From NCBI GenBank assembly GCA_016191785.1, contig JACPVJ010000055.1, positions 51,242 through 115,241 of the forward strand: 64,000 bases of DNA. The letters are read 5' to 3'. This DNA is from Myxococcales bacterium (GTDB lineage Bacteria; Myxococcota_A; Polyangia; Polyangiales; Polyangiaceae). Every line of letters begins with the position of its first letter. The stretch's first letter is position 1. The notes under the pieces were generated by a model that was not told where the DNA came from, did no database searches, and saw only the letters and a list, made by a program, of their open reading frames with translations. This document shows, in pieces, positions 1 through 7,336 of this stretch. Both the position numbers and the translations under genes were made by a program.

Positions 1-1
1 C

Positions 2-754
2 TCGTGTCACATCTTGCTCGATGACGCCAAGGTGTCGCGTCGCCACGCGCGCATCAACGTGCGTGGCGAGCAGGTCAGCATCGACGATCTCGGGAGCATG
101 AACGGCTTGTACGTGAACGGGGTGCGACTGACCGGGTCGCAACCCCTGTTCGACGGCGACTGGCTGACGGCCGGCGCCGAGGAGCTCGAGGTGCTGATCG
201 GAGACGGCACGACGCGGCGTTCGGCGACCGCGACCCAGGACGAGTTCAGCCCGGTGCCCTCGAGCAGCGAAGCCGAGACGACGCGGCGGATTTCGGAGCC
301 GCCCGACAACCCCGAGACCACGCAGAAGAGCCGCGCCCTGGAGATCCTTGCCAACATCGCGGACCGCGCCCTCGAGGCCGGTCGGATGGAGGACGCGGAG
401 GACCTGCTCAAGACGACCCTGCTCGACATGGCACAAGAGTCGAGTCTGGGACACGAGCTCGAGCTGGACTCGATGGAGTTCGCCATGCGGTATGCGCTCC
501 GTTTGGCTCAGGCCAGCGGCACCGGACGCTGGTTCGACTTCACCGTCGATTTGCTCAGGGGGCAGCGTGCGGCCTGCACGCCCATCGTGGCCTCCAATCT
601 CAGGGCCACCATGAAACGGGTCACTTCGGTCGACCTCGACCGGCTCGCGGCCTATGCGCGCTCACTGCGCGAGTCGGGAAACCCCGCCTCGATTCAGTCG
701 GCGGCGGTCGTCGACGAGCTGGCGCAAGAAGCCGCCCGAAAGCGAGGCGGCTGA
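2..754 (+). CDS. FHA-domain protein, 5' end cut by the window
   Basis: The reading frame is open to the window edge, so the true start lies upstream. The first ~45 visible residues are the second half of a forkhead-associated domain, a phosphothreonine-binding fold. The visible pieces are VSRRHARI, then a short strand, then LGSMNGLYVNG, which matches the canonical S-R-x-H and N-G-T/L-x-V-N-G strands. The remaining ~200 residues are charged and helical with no family I recognise. FHA proteins usually read out Ser/Thr kinase phosphorylation, and several such kinases are encoded nearby. The stop overlaps the start of the next gene by one base (TGATG), so the two are probably translated together. 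The domain call is firm; the function of the rest is unknown. Confidence 0.85.
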   Translation, partial: SCHILLDDAKVSRRHARINVRGEQVSIDDLGSMNGLYVNGVRLTGSQPLFDGDWLTAGAEELEVLIGDGTTRRSATATQDEFSPVPSSSEAETTRRISEPPDNPETTQKSRALEILANIADRALEAGRMEDAEDLLKTTLLDMAQESSLGHELELDSMEFAMRYALRLAQASGTGRWFDFTVDLLRGQRAACTPIVASNLRATMKRVTSVDLDRLAAYARSLRESGNPASIQSAAVVDELAQEAARKRGG

Positions 755-1659
755 TGCGCGCCCGGGTACTGGGGATTGCGCTTTCGGCCCTCGTCCCCCT
801 CGCGCTGTTTGCCTGTGCGAGTGAACCGGAAGAGGACATGACCGTCTCGTGCTCGGCGAGCGAGCCGCACGAGTGCCCATCGCCAGAGGGTGTGATCATC
901 GGGTGTTGCCCCGACTCGCACCCGCTGTGTTCGACCGATGGCACGCAGTGCTACGAGTGGGCCTCGAGTGGCGGTGGCGGCGGCTCACCGAGCGGTGGCG
1001 GCGGCTCACCGAGCGGTGGCGGTGGCTCTCCGACTGGCGGCGGCGGCGGGGCTGGCGGCGGAACCGGCGGCGGTGGGTCCGGCGGCGGTGGGTCCGGCGG
1101 CGGTGGAACCGGCGGCGGTGGAACCGGCGGCGGTGGAACCGGCGGCGGCGGAACCGGCGGGGGCGGGACCGGCGGCGGTGGAACCGGCGGCGGTGGAACC
1201 GGCGGCGGCGGAACCGGCGGCACGGGCGGCACCAGCTGCGTCGACCAGGGTTTCGAGCCCAACCAGACCGAGAGCGCAGCGACCACTCTGGGCACGATCA
1301 ACGACTGCGACGGCTCGGGCTCGACGCTGTCGGGCAAGCTCGATGGGTCGACCGATACCGACTACTACTCGTTCTTCGGCATCGATCAGGCCGGGTGCGT
1401 GGTCGGGCCGGTCGCGTCCACGACCGCCAAGGTTCGGTTGTGTCTGTTCGCGAACTGCGCCAGCGCGCAGGTGAGTTGCACGTCCGGCACTCCCAGCACC
1501 TCGCCGGGAGGCCGCCCGGGTTGCTGCGTCCCAGCCGGCGGCAAGGTCGACCTGTCCCTCGACTGCAGCGGCTGGGCCGACGACGCGACCATCTACATTC
1601 GCGTCGATCAGGGCGCGTCGAACGCTTGCACCGCGTACTCGGTGGACTACCACTACTGA
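754..1659 (+). CDS. Lipoprotein with long Gly-rich pentapeptide linker
   Basis: The 301-residue protein begins with a short signal peptide ending in the lipobox LFAC (Cys21), so it is probably an outer-membrane or periplasmic lipoprotein. A Cys-rich segment (residues 33-66) is followed by a Gly/Ser/Thr linker (about 73-160) built from GGGGSPS and then GGGGT/GGGGS units. A C-terminal folded domain of ~140 residues carries six or more Cys and a D-x-D-x-D-Y-Y-S stretch, reminiscent of bacterial pre-peptidase C-terminal-like beta domains; that resemblance is weak. The start codon overlaps the upstream FHA gene stop. It converges with the M23 peptidase gene, whose stop is directly adjacent. Function unknown. 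Confidence 0.85.
   Translation: MRARVLGIALSALVPLALFACASEPEEDMTVSCSASEPHECPSPEGVIIGCCPDSHPLCSTDGTQCYEWASSGGGGGSPSGGGGSPSGGGGSPTGGGGGAGGGTGGGGSGGGGSGGGGTGGGGTGGGGTGGGGTGGGGTGGGGTGGGGTGGGGTGGTGGTSCVDQGFEPNQTESAATTLGTINDCDGSGSTLSGKLDGSTDTDYYSFFGIDQAGCVVGPVASTTAKVRLCLFANCASAQVSCTSGTPSTSPGGRPGCCVPAGGKVDLSLDCSGWADDATIYIRVDQGASNACTAYSVDYHY
970..1233 (+). repeat. In-frame tandem repeats encoding the Gly-rich linker
   Basis: About three 21-base units (encoding GGGGSPS) are followed by roughly ten 15-base units (encoding GGGGS or GGGGT, about 1063-1218). The units differ mainly at synonymous positions. All unit lengths are multiples of three, so copy-number changes would shorten or lengthen the linker without a frameshift. 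The antisense strand reads as Pro-rich open frames, which are shadows. Confidence 0.85.
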
Positions 1660-2550
1660 TCAGGGCTGCTCTTTCTTCGGCGCGGGTGCGAAGCCCTCGC
1701 GATCTACGTCGAAGGTCTTGGCGCGGTAGCGCGTGCTCCACGCGAAGCTTGCCTCTGCGAGCTTGCCCTGCGGTCGCGTGTAGGGCGGCTTGCGCGCACC
1801 GAGGCAGGTCAACATCACGAAAGGGTCTGCACGCCGCGCCCGCCACAGGGGCTCACCCTCGCGCGCGAGGCCCTCGGGCTCGAGGCAACGCGATCGGAGC
1901 GCGGCGTCGAGCTCGTGGGCGCCGGCAGAGTCGCTCTGCTCGCGCCCCGAGTGGCGATCCGCGAGCGCGTGCGGCTCGTCGTCGTGCACTGCGAGCTCGA
2001 GGTGCAGGTGTGCGGCGATGATGCTCGACGAGGCGTTTCCGCTCTTTCCGACGCTCCCGAGCGCTGCGCCGACGGCCACGTCCTTGGGCTCGTCTCCGAG
2101 GCCTGCGATCTGGTGAAGATGGGCGAAGAACACCGACACACGGCGCTCTTTTGGGAGCCCGAGCTCGGACGGCAGCGGGCACACCAGCTGCGCCCACTTG
2201 CCGTGGGACGAGTTCTGCCCCGACCGGGCCTTTCCGGCGCACGGGGCGCGCACCGGCGTGCCGACGGGTGCGAGCAGGTCGACCCCGTTGTGACTACCGT
2301 GGGCCCGCGGAGCGAGGAATGCCCCTCCCCCGCCGCGGTCCGCGCGGATCCCGTGGTCCACCGGCAGCACCCACGCCCATGGCTCGGGCGGCGCGGCGGG
2401 CTCGGGCGGTGGCGCGGCGTCGGCGCTCGGCCTCGGCCGCGGCGCTTCAGCCGGGGCCCGCACCGCCGTGGGCGCGGCGGCCACGGCAGGTGGCTGGGGC
2501 GCAGCGCAACCGCCGGCGACCGCCAGAGCCCCGAACGCGAAGGCCTTCAC
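1660..2550 (-). CDS. M23-family (LytM-like) peptidase, putative lipoprotein
   Basis: Metalloendopeptidases of family M23 cut peptidoglycan cross-bridges in the periplasm or act as inactive activators of amidases. The GTG start gives 296 residues beginning with a hydrophobic leader ending AVAGGC (Cys15), a non-ideal lipobox. A Pro/Ala-rich spacer runs to about residue 57. The catalytic domain shows the first zinc ligands as HNGVD (His87, Asp91), FAHLHQ near residue 144 and the HLH pair (His181, His183), which is the expected H-x3-D and H-x-H arrangement, so it is probably active. It lies 20 bases downstream of the metallopeptidase-like gene in the guaA transcription direction. A longer upstream frame exists but is the shadow of that neighbour. 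Confidence 0.88.
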   Translation of the reverse strand: MKAFAFGALAVAGGCAAPQPPAVAAAPTAVRAPAEAPRPRPSADAAPPPEPAAPPEPWAWVLPVDHGIRADRGGGGAFLAPRAHGSHNGVDLLAPVGTPVRAPCAGKARSGQNSSHGKWAQLVCPLPSELGLPKERRVSVFFAHLHQIAGLGDEPKDVAVGAALGSVGKSGNASSSIIAAHLHLELAVHDDEPHALADRHSGREQSDSAGAHELDAALRSRCLEPEGLAREGEPLWRARRADPFVMLTCLGARKPPYTRPQGKLAEASFAWSTRYRAKTFDVDREGFAPAPKKEQP

Positions 2551-2570
2551 GCGGCGGACTGTAACGCAAG

Positions 2571-3386
2571 TCACGGAGGTGTCGCCGAGAGCCAACCGAT
2601 TTCGCGCGCCGTGGCCGGTCCCACGCTGAGCTCGGCCAGCGTGTCCGGCGGGCGCTCGTTGCCCGGGGCGACGACCCGGTTGCGCGCCATGATCTCGGCC
2701 GCGGCCTGCGGATAGAGCGGAGCGCGGTCGGGCTCCGGCAGACCGTCGGGGACCCGAGCGCGGCCCAGCGCGTCGTACTTGTCGGTGGCACCGAGGGTGT
2801 GGAAGAGCTCGTGGGCCGCGACGAAGAGCGCGAAGTCGACCATGCTCGAGTCGAGCTCGACCTCGACGCTGCCGACCCTTCCCCCCTGCTCGCTCTGCCC
2901 CTCGACGGTCTTCTTGCCCTCGGACGCTGGGGCTTGCAGGACCAGGTAGATGCGACTGTCCGCGGCGCGCCACTCGACGGCGGCGCGCTGATCGACGTCG
3001 CGGAAGTACTGCCAGCTGTCCCAGGCATGCTTCGCCAGGGCCCCGAGCTCGTCGCCGGTAGGGCGCGGAGGGGGAGCGCCGACGTCGATCGGCCCGTAGA
3101 CCGTGAACGCGAACGGCACCGGCTCGCTGGTGCCCCGATGGCGTGCCATCTCTTGGGCGAGCCGCGCTTCGAGCTCGCGCGTTCGCGCCTTGAGCTCGGC
3201 CATCGACGCGGGATCGACCGCGCCCCGGCGCAAGAGCACGAGCGCGACCTGAACGGTCTGTTTCCACTCGGTGCGTGCCTTGCGCCGGCGGACGTCGTTC
3301 CACGCCCAGAGCAGCACCACGGCGAGCACCGCGACGAGCAGTCCGACGCGAACGCGCCGGAAGGTCACCCACCCCTCGCCGCTCAC
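2571..3386 (-). CDS. Membrane-anchored metzincin-like zinc peptidase, unassigned family
   Basis: The 271-residue protein has one N-terminal membrane helix (about residues 13-29) and an outward-facing body. The sequence HELFHTLGATD (His192, Glu193, His196, Gly199, Asp202) fits HExxHxxGxxD, the metzincin zinc site with Asp as third ligand. EIMA (Met233) could be the Met-turn. A basic, helical region of residues 32-85 separates the membrane helix from the catalytic part. The start lies one base after the guaA stop, so it is almost certainly co-transcribed with guaA and followed by the M23 gene. Activity is inferred from the motif only; I do not recognise a named family. Confidence 0.8.
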   Translation of the reverse strand: MSGEGWVTFRRVRVGLLVAVLAVVLLWAWNDVRRRKARTEWKQTVQVALVLLRRGAVDPASMAELKARTRELEARLAQEMARHRGTSEPVPFAFTVYGPIDVGAPPPRPTGDELGALAKHAWDSWQYFRDVDQRAAVEWRAADSRIYLVLQAPASEGKKTVEGQSEQGGRVGSVEVELDSSMVDFALFVAAHELFHTLGATDKYDALGRARVPDGLPEPDRAPLYPQAAAEIMARNRVVAPGNERPPDTLAELSVGPATAREIGWLSATPP

Positions 3387-3387
3387 G

Positions 3388-5238
3388 TCACTCCCACTCG
3401 ATGGTGCCCGGAGGCTTCGTGGTCACGTCCAGCCCGAGGCCAACCACCCCCGGAAGATCGAGGATGCGTCGCAGCTCGGCGACGACCGGCGGCGGCAGCT
3501 CGGCGGGTTTCGCCGTCATGCCGCGCTCGGAGTGGATGGGCCGAACCACGATCAGCTCACCGCCCTGGCCATCCACCTCGAGGGGCAACGCCACGGTGGG
3601 ACACTGCCAGACCACCCGCAGCTGCTCGTGGCGAGTCAGAGCAGACATCACTATGGCGTCGGCCTCTTGCAAGAGCTCGAGGCGTTCGCGAGTGACGGTG
3701 GCAGCGCGCGGGCGCGGTGCACCCAGGGGCCGGCCACCGAGGTCGACCACCGCGCGGTTGATGCCGGGGACCCGCTTGAACAGCCGGGTCGCCGTCTCGA
3801 GCACGCGCGGAAAGCTCGCGGTTCCGGCGAGCCACACCGGCATCTCGTAGCTGCGGAGGTCGGCCTTCACCCCCACCGACCGCACCGGAAGCAGGTGCCC
3901 CGTGAGCCCGGCGGTCGCAGCGATCTCGCGGATGGCCGCGTCGCTCTCTGCCGCTCGGCCAAAGCCCGGCGGAAGCGTGCCGTCCGAGCAGAGCAACCGA
4001 ATGCCCAGCCCCGGCCCGGGAAACGGGTGGCGCCAGAGGAGGTCGTCCGGGATGCCCAGCTTCGCGCCCAGCTCGCGCACCTCGGACTTGTAGAGCTCGT
4101 GCAGCGGCTCGATCACACGACCCTGGGCGATCATCTGCTCGATGATCGGCACGCGGTTGTGGTGGGTCTTGATCACGTCGGCTCGCTTCGTGCCGCCGGT
4201 CTCGATGGTATCGGGATAGATCGTGCCCTGGCCAAGCAGCATGTGCTCGAGGCCGAGGCGCTTCGCCTCGCGCTCGAACACCTTCACGTAAGTGTCACCA
4301 ATCGCGCGACGTTTGGCCTCCGGCTCGACCAGCCCGGCGAGGCTCGCCATGAAGTCTTCGGTGGCGTCGATGAAATGAAGGTTCTTCGAGACCCCGAGCG
4401 CCTTCAGCGACTCGACCACCTTGCGGCTCTCGCCCTTGCGCATCAGCCCGTTGTCGACATGGAGCAGGTGCAGGTGATCCGCGCCCAGGGCCTCGGCGAA
4501 CAGCTTGGCGCAGACCGTCGAGTCCACCCCGCCCGACGCCAGCAGGAACACGCCCTTGCCCGCGGCTTGCGCGCGGATCTTCGCGACCTCTTCTTCGACG
4601 TAGCGGTGCATCGTCCAGGTAGGACGGCAGCCGCAGATGCCGACGGCGAAATTCTCCAGCATTTTCTCGCCGAATTCGCTGTCGTCGACCTCCGGATGGA
4701 ACTGGAAGCCGTACCGGCGGCGTGCGTCGTCGGCAATGGCCGCGTTGCGATGCGGGTGATCGTCGCCCGGCACCAGCGAGGTCCCGATCTCGGAGAACCC
4801 TGCGCCCAGCGCCACCACGGTGTCACCGTGACTCATCCACACGATCGACTCTCGAGGGATGCCGGCGAAGATCGGCGAGCCCCCGCTGAGGGTCAGGCGC
4901 GCCGGTCCGTATTCGCGCTGGCAGTGCTCGACCTTGCCGCCGTAGCGCTTCGCGACCTCTTGATGACCGAAGCAGAACCCCAGGGCGGGCACCGGCAGGT
5001 CCAGAACCGCCCGCGTGTACCCGCCCTCGTCGGCGGACGCCAGTGCCGGGCTGCCCGAGAGGATCACGCCGCGATAGCCCTCGAACGCCTCGATGGGGTC
5101 GTCGGGTTGGCGGATCTCCGCCAGGACGTGGAGGCGCCGAATCTTGGTGGCGATCAGGTGAGCGTACTGTCCACCGAAGTCGATGACGGCGATGCGATCG
5201 TGGGCCGGGGCGTCCATGGCGGCGGAGGATGCCTCCAT
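3388..5238 (-). CDS. guaA: GMP synthase (glutamine-hydrolysing), long form
   Basis: GuaA converts XMP, ATP and glutamine to GMP in the last step of guanine nucleotide synthesis in the cytoplasm. The N-terminal class I amidotransferase domain has its nucleophile in GFCFGHQ (Cys89) and the His/Glu pair in FQFHPEV (His181, Glu183). The ATP-pyrophosphatase P-loop is SGGVDST (235-241), and the C-terminus ends TKPPGTIEWE as in the family. At 616 residues it is about 90 longer than the usual ~525-residue bacterial enzyme. The excess lies in the C-terminal dimerisation part, after GLGIR, and resembles the two-subdomain arrangement of eukaryotic GMP synthases. A second Met at residue 8 could be the true start. 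It is the first gene of a three-gene minus-strand unit. Confidence 0.97.
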   Translation of the reverse strand: MEASSAAMDAPAHDRIAVIDFGGQYAHLIATKIRRLHVLAEIRQPDDPIEAFEGYRGVILSGSPALASADEGGYTRAVLDLPVPALGFCFGHQEVAKRYGGKVEHCQREYGPARLTLSGGSPIFAGIPRESIVWMSHGDTVVALGAGFSEIGTSLVPGDDHPHRNAAIADDARRRYGFQFHPEVDDSEFGEKMLENFAVGICGCRPTWTMHRYVEEEVAKIRAQAAGKGVFLLASGGVDSTVCAKLFAEALGADHLHLLHVDNGLMRKGESRKVVESLKALGVSKNLHFIDATEDFMASLAGLVEPEAKRRAIGDTYVKVFEREAKRLGLEHMLLGQGTIYPDTIETGGTKRADVIKTHHNRVPIIEQMIAQGRVIEPLHELYKSEVRELGAKLGIPDDLLWRHPFPGPGLGIRLLCSDGTLPPGFGRAAESDAAIREIAATAGLTGHLLPVRSVGVKADLRSYEMPVWLAGTASFPRVLETATRLFKRVPGINRAVVDLGGRPLGAPRPRAATVTRERLELLQEADAIVMSALTRHEQLRVVWQCPTVALPLEVDGQGGELIVVRPIHSERGMTAKPAELPPPVVAELRRILDLPGVVGLGLDVTTKPPGTIEWE

Positions 5239-5255
5239 GGTCCCCGGGCGTCGAG

Positions 5256-7211
5256 CTACTTCGCTTCCCAGCGGCCTTCGACCACGCCGCCGTCACGCGC
5301 CGTCGCAACGACTCGCCCGACGTCGGCGAACAGACCGATGAACGGCACGCTCCACGCTTCGTTTCGCCAGACGCACCGCCAGGGCAGCGTGCCCCCGGGC
5401 TCGTGCAGCCAGATGTTGCCCGGGCTCGCCGCCCAGATGCGCGCCCCGACGTCCACGGCGACCGCGCCGAAATCTGGGCCGTCGTCCCCCACCGCGAGGG
5501 GCTTGGCCGCCTGTTCGTCGAACGAGATCACCCGCCCGCCGTCCCCTACCACCGCGCCGAGGGCGAGATCGGCCCGGCCGGCGCACGACGAATAGAGGGC
5601 GGGCTCACCGCCAGCCACGAGCTCGACCTCGAACATCAGCGGCCGATAGATCGCCGCGTAGCCGCCCCCGGCCTTGGACTCTCCGGCGATCAGCCAGCGC
5701 TCGTCGTCGAGGCGCGCGAGCGAGCGCACCGACTTGGCTCGCGCGAGCGCCGCGGGTTTCATCCAACGCCGCGAGGCCAGCGCGAACAAGAGCGGCGCGC
5801 CGTCGGGACGCTGGCCGACCAAGACGGCCAGGTCTTCGAGATCTCCGCTGGCATGCGTGAACGAGACGCTCGTATCTTCGCCGCGCAAGAGGCCCGTTGC
5901 CCCGTCGGTGGAGTAGTGCGCGATGAACGCGCCGTCGCCGCCGATCAGCCAGTTGCCGGGCCCGACGCGCTCGACGAAGCGGACCGCCTTCTCGTCGGCC
6001 AGGCCCTCGACTCGCGCCGCGACCCAGCCCGTCCCGTTCCAGAACACCAACCCACCGCTGGTCGCCGCCAAGCCGCGCCCGTCCGCGTCCCAAGCCACGC
6101 TGCGCACGATGCGGCTGCCGCCGGTCTGGTGCCGCACGCGCCACGTCCAACCGAAGCGCATCGGCGCGGAGTAGTCGGTGATGCTCTCGAGACGACGACG
6201 GGGTGGGCGCGAGCGGCGCTTCCCGGAGCGGAGCGCCCGCAGCGCGCCCGACACCAGCTCCCAGCCGGTGGGCGGCCGATGCCGCGGATCGGCCGCCGTG
6301 CCGCGAGCGATGACCCGGTCGATGGCCGCGCAGGCGCCGGGCCGCTCGACCAGCTCGGGACACAGCGCCTTGCACTTGGTGATGCTCTTGCGCTCGGCTG
6401 CGAGCGCGAGCATCGCGCCGTCGAGCACGGTGTTCGCGTCGAACAGGTCCTCTCCCGTGAGCAGCTTGAAGATGACCGCGGTGAGGCTGAAGACGTCGCT
6501 CTCGGGGCAGACCTTGGCGCCGCCCTCGCGGACCTGCTCGGGCGCGGCGTAACCGGGCGTGCCGCCGGGGACCCCGACGAACGTGCCGGCGCCGCCCTGG
6601 GGTCGCGCGATGCCGAAGTCCGCGATCTTGAAGAGCTCGTCTTGACCGAAACCGCAGCACAGCACGTTGTGCGGCGAGAGGTCGCGGTGCACGACGCCGA
6701 CCTCGTGGATGGCCTCGAGGCCGGCGGCCAGGCAGGTCAGGGCCAGCTCCGCGCGCTCGGGGTCGAAGGCGTACCCGGTCTGCTCGACGCTGAACCCGAC
6801 GCGCTCTTCCAGGGTGGTGCCCTCGGCGCCACCGTGGACGTACTCGAGGGCCAGCCACGGTAGCCGGAGGTCGACCCCCCCCTGCTGCACGTCGATCACG
6901 TCGCTGGCGAGCATGCGCACCACGAACGGGGTGGGAGGCACACGTTCGTTCAACCGCCCGAGCGCGACGGTCTCCTTCTCGACCGCCAGAGTGGCCAGGT
7001 CGCCGGCCACGCGCATCAAGCTGGGCCGCACCAGCTTGAGCACGACCGGCGCCTCGCCGTCCGGCGCGCTGCGGATCGCGAAGAAGGCGATCGAATAGCT
7101 GCCCGCGCCGACCATGCGCTCGAGCGTGTAGACCACGTCGGGCTGAGCGGCGGCGCGCACCGAGACCCCCTCGAGCCCGCGCAGGAGGTCGTCGTCGGGC
7201 GCCAGAAACAT
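5256..7211 (-). CDS. Ser/Thr protein kinase with C-terminal propeller-like domain
   Basis: A Hanks-type kinase domain occupies roughly residues 28-330. Visible elements are a degenerate Gly loop (GAGSYS), VVLK with Lys59, HRDLSPHN (His175-Asp177) and ADFG (198-200), followed by a PGYAAPEQ activation-segment end. HRDLSPHN replaces the usual HRDLKPEN, so the catalytic-loop Lys is a Ser; this variant is common in myxobacterial kinases. Residues about 350-651 contain repeated W/F-x-G-blades and look like a WD- or kelch-like beta-propeller. There is no clear membrane helix, so it is probably cytoplasmic. It lies just downstream of another kinase gene on the same strand. Substrate unknown. Confidence 0.9.
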   Translation of the reverse strand: MFLAPDDDLLRGLEGVSVRAAAQPDVVYTLERMVGAGSYSIAFFAIRSAPDGEAPVVLKLVRPSLMRVAGDLATLAVEKETVALGRLNERVPPTPFVVRMLASDVIDVQQGGVDLRLPWLALEYVHGGAEGTTLEERVGFSVEQTGYAFDPERAELALTCLAAGLEAIHEVGVVHRDLSPHNVLCCGFGQDELFKIADFGIARPQGGAGTFVGVPGGTPGYAAPEQVREGGAKVCPESDVFSLTAVIFKLLTGEDLFDANTVLDGAMLALAAERKSITKCKALCPELVERPGACAAIDRVIARGTAADPRHRPPTGWELVSGALRALRSGKRRSRPPRRRLESITDYSAPMRFGWTWRVRHQTGGSRIVRSVAWDADGRGLAATSGGLVFWNGTGWVAARVEGLADEKAVRFVERVGPGNWLIGGDGAFIAHYSTDGATGLLRGEDTSVSFTHASGDLEDLAVLVGQRPDGAPLLFALASRRWMKPAALARAKSVRSLARLDDERWLIAGESKAGGGYAAIYRPLMFEVELVAGGEPALYSSCAGRADLALGAVVGDGGRVISFDEQAAKPLAVGDDGPDFGAVAVDVGARIWAASPGNIWLHEPGGTLPWRCVWRNEAWSVPFIGLFADVGRVVATARDGGVVEGRWEAK

Positions 7212-7336
7212 GATCCGACGCAGTATAGGTCGAACCCGGGGGCCTCATGGCCCAAAGAGCAAGACCGGTTGGGCGCGCGCTGAATCTCAGGCAGACACGC
7301 GGATGGCTCGGCCTCGAGTCCGTCGCGCGAGCAGAC

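Noticed and set aside
1063..1218. Short tandem repeats considered as a CRISPR array
   Set aside because: Units are 15 bases, directly adjoining, in frame and translated as GGGGT; there are no unique spacers.
951..1337. Minus-strand Pro-rich ORF (PPPPVPPPP repeats)
   Set aside because: It is the complement of the Gly-rich repeat tract and carries no start context or conserved sequence.
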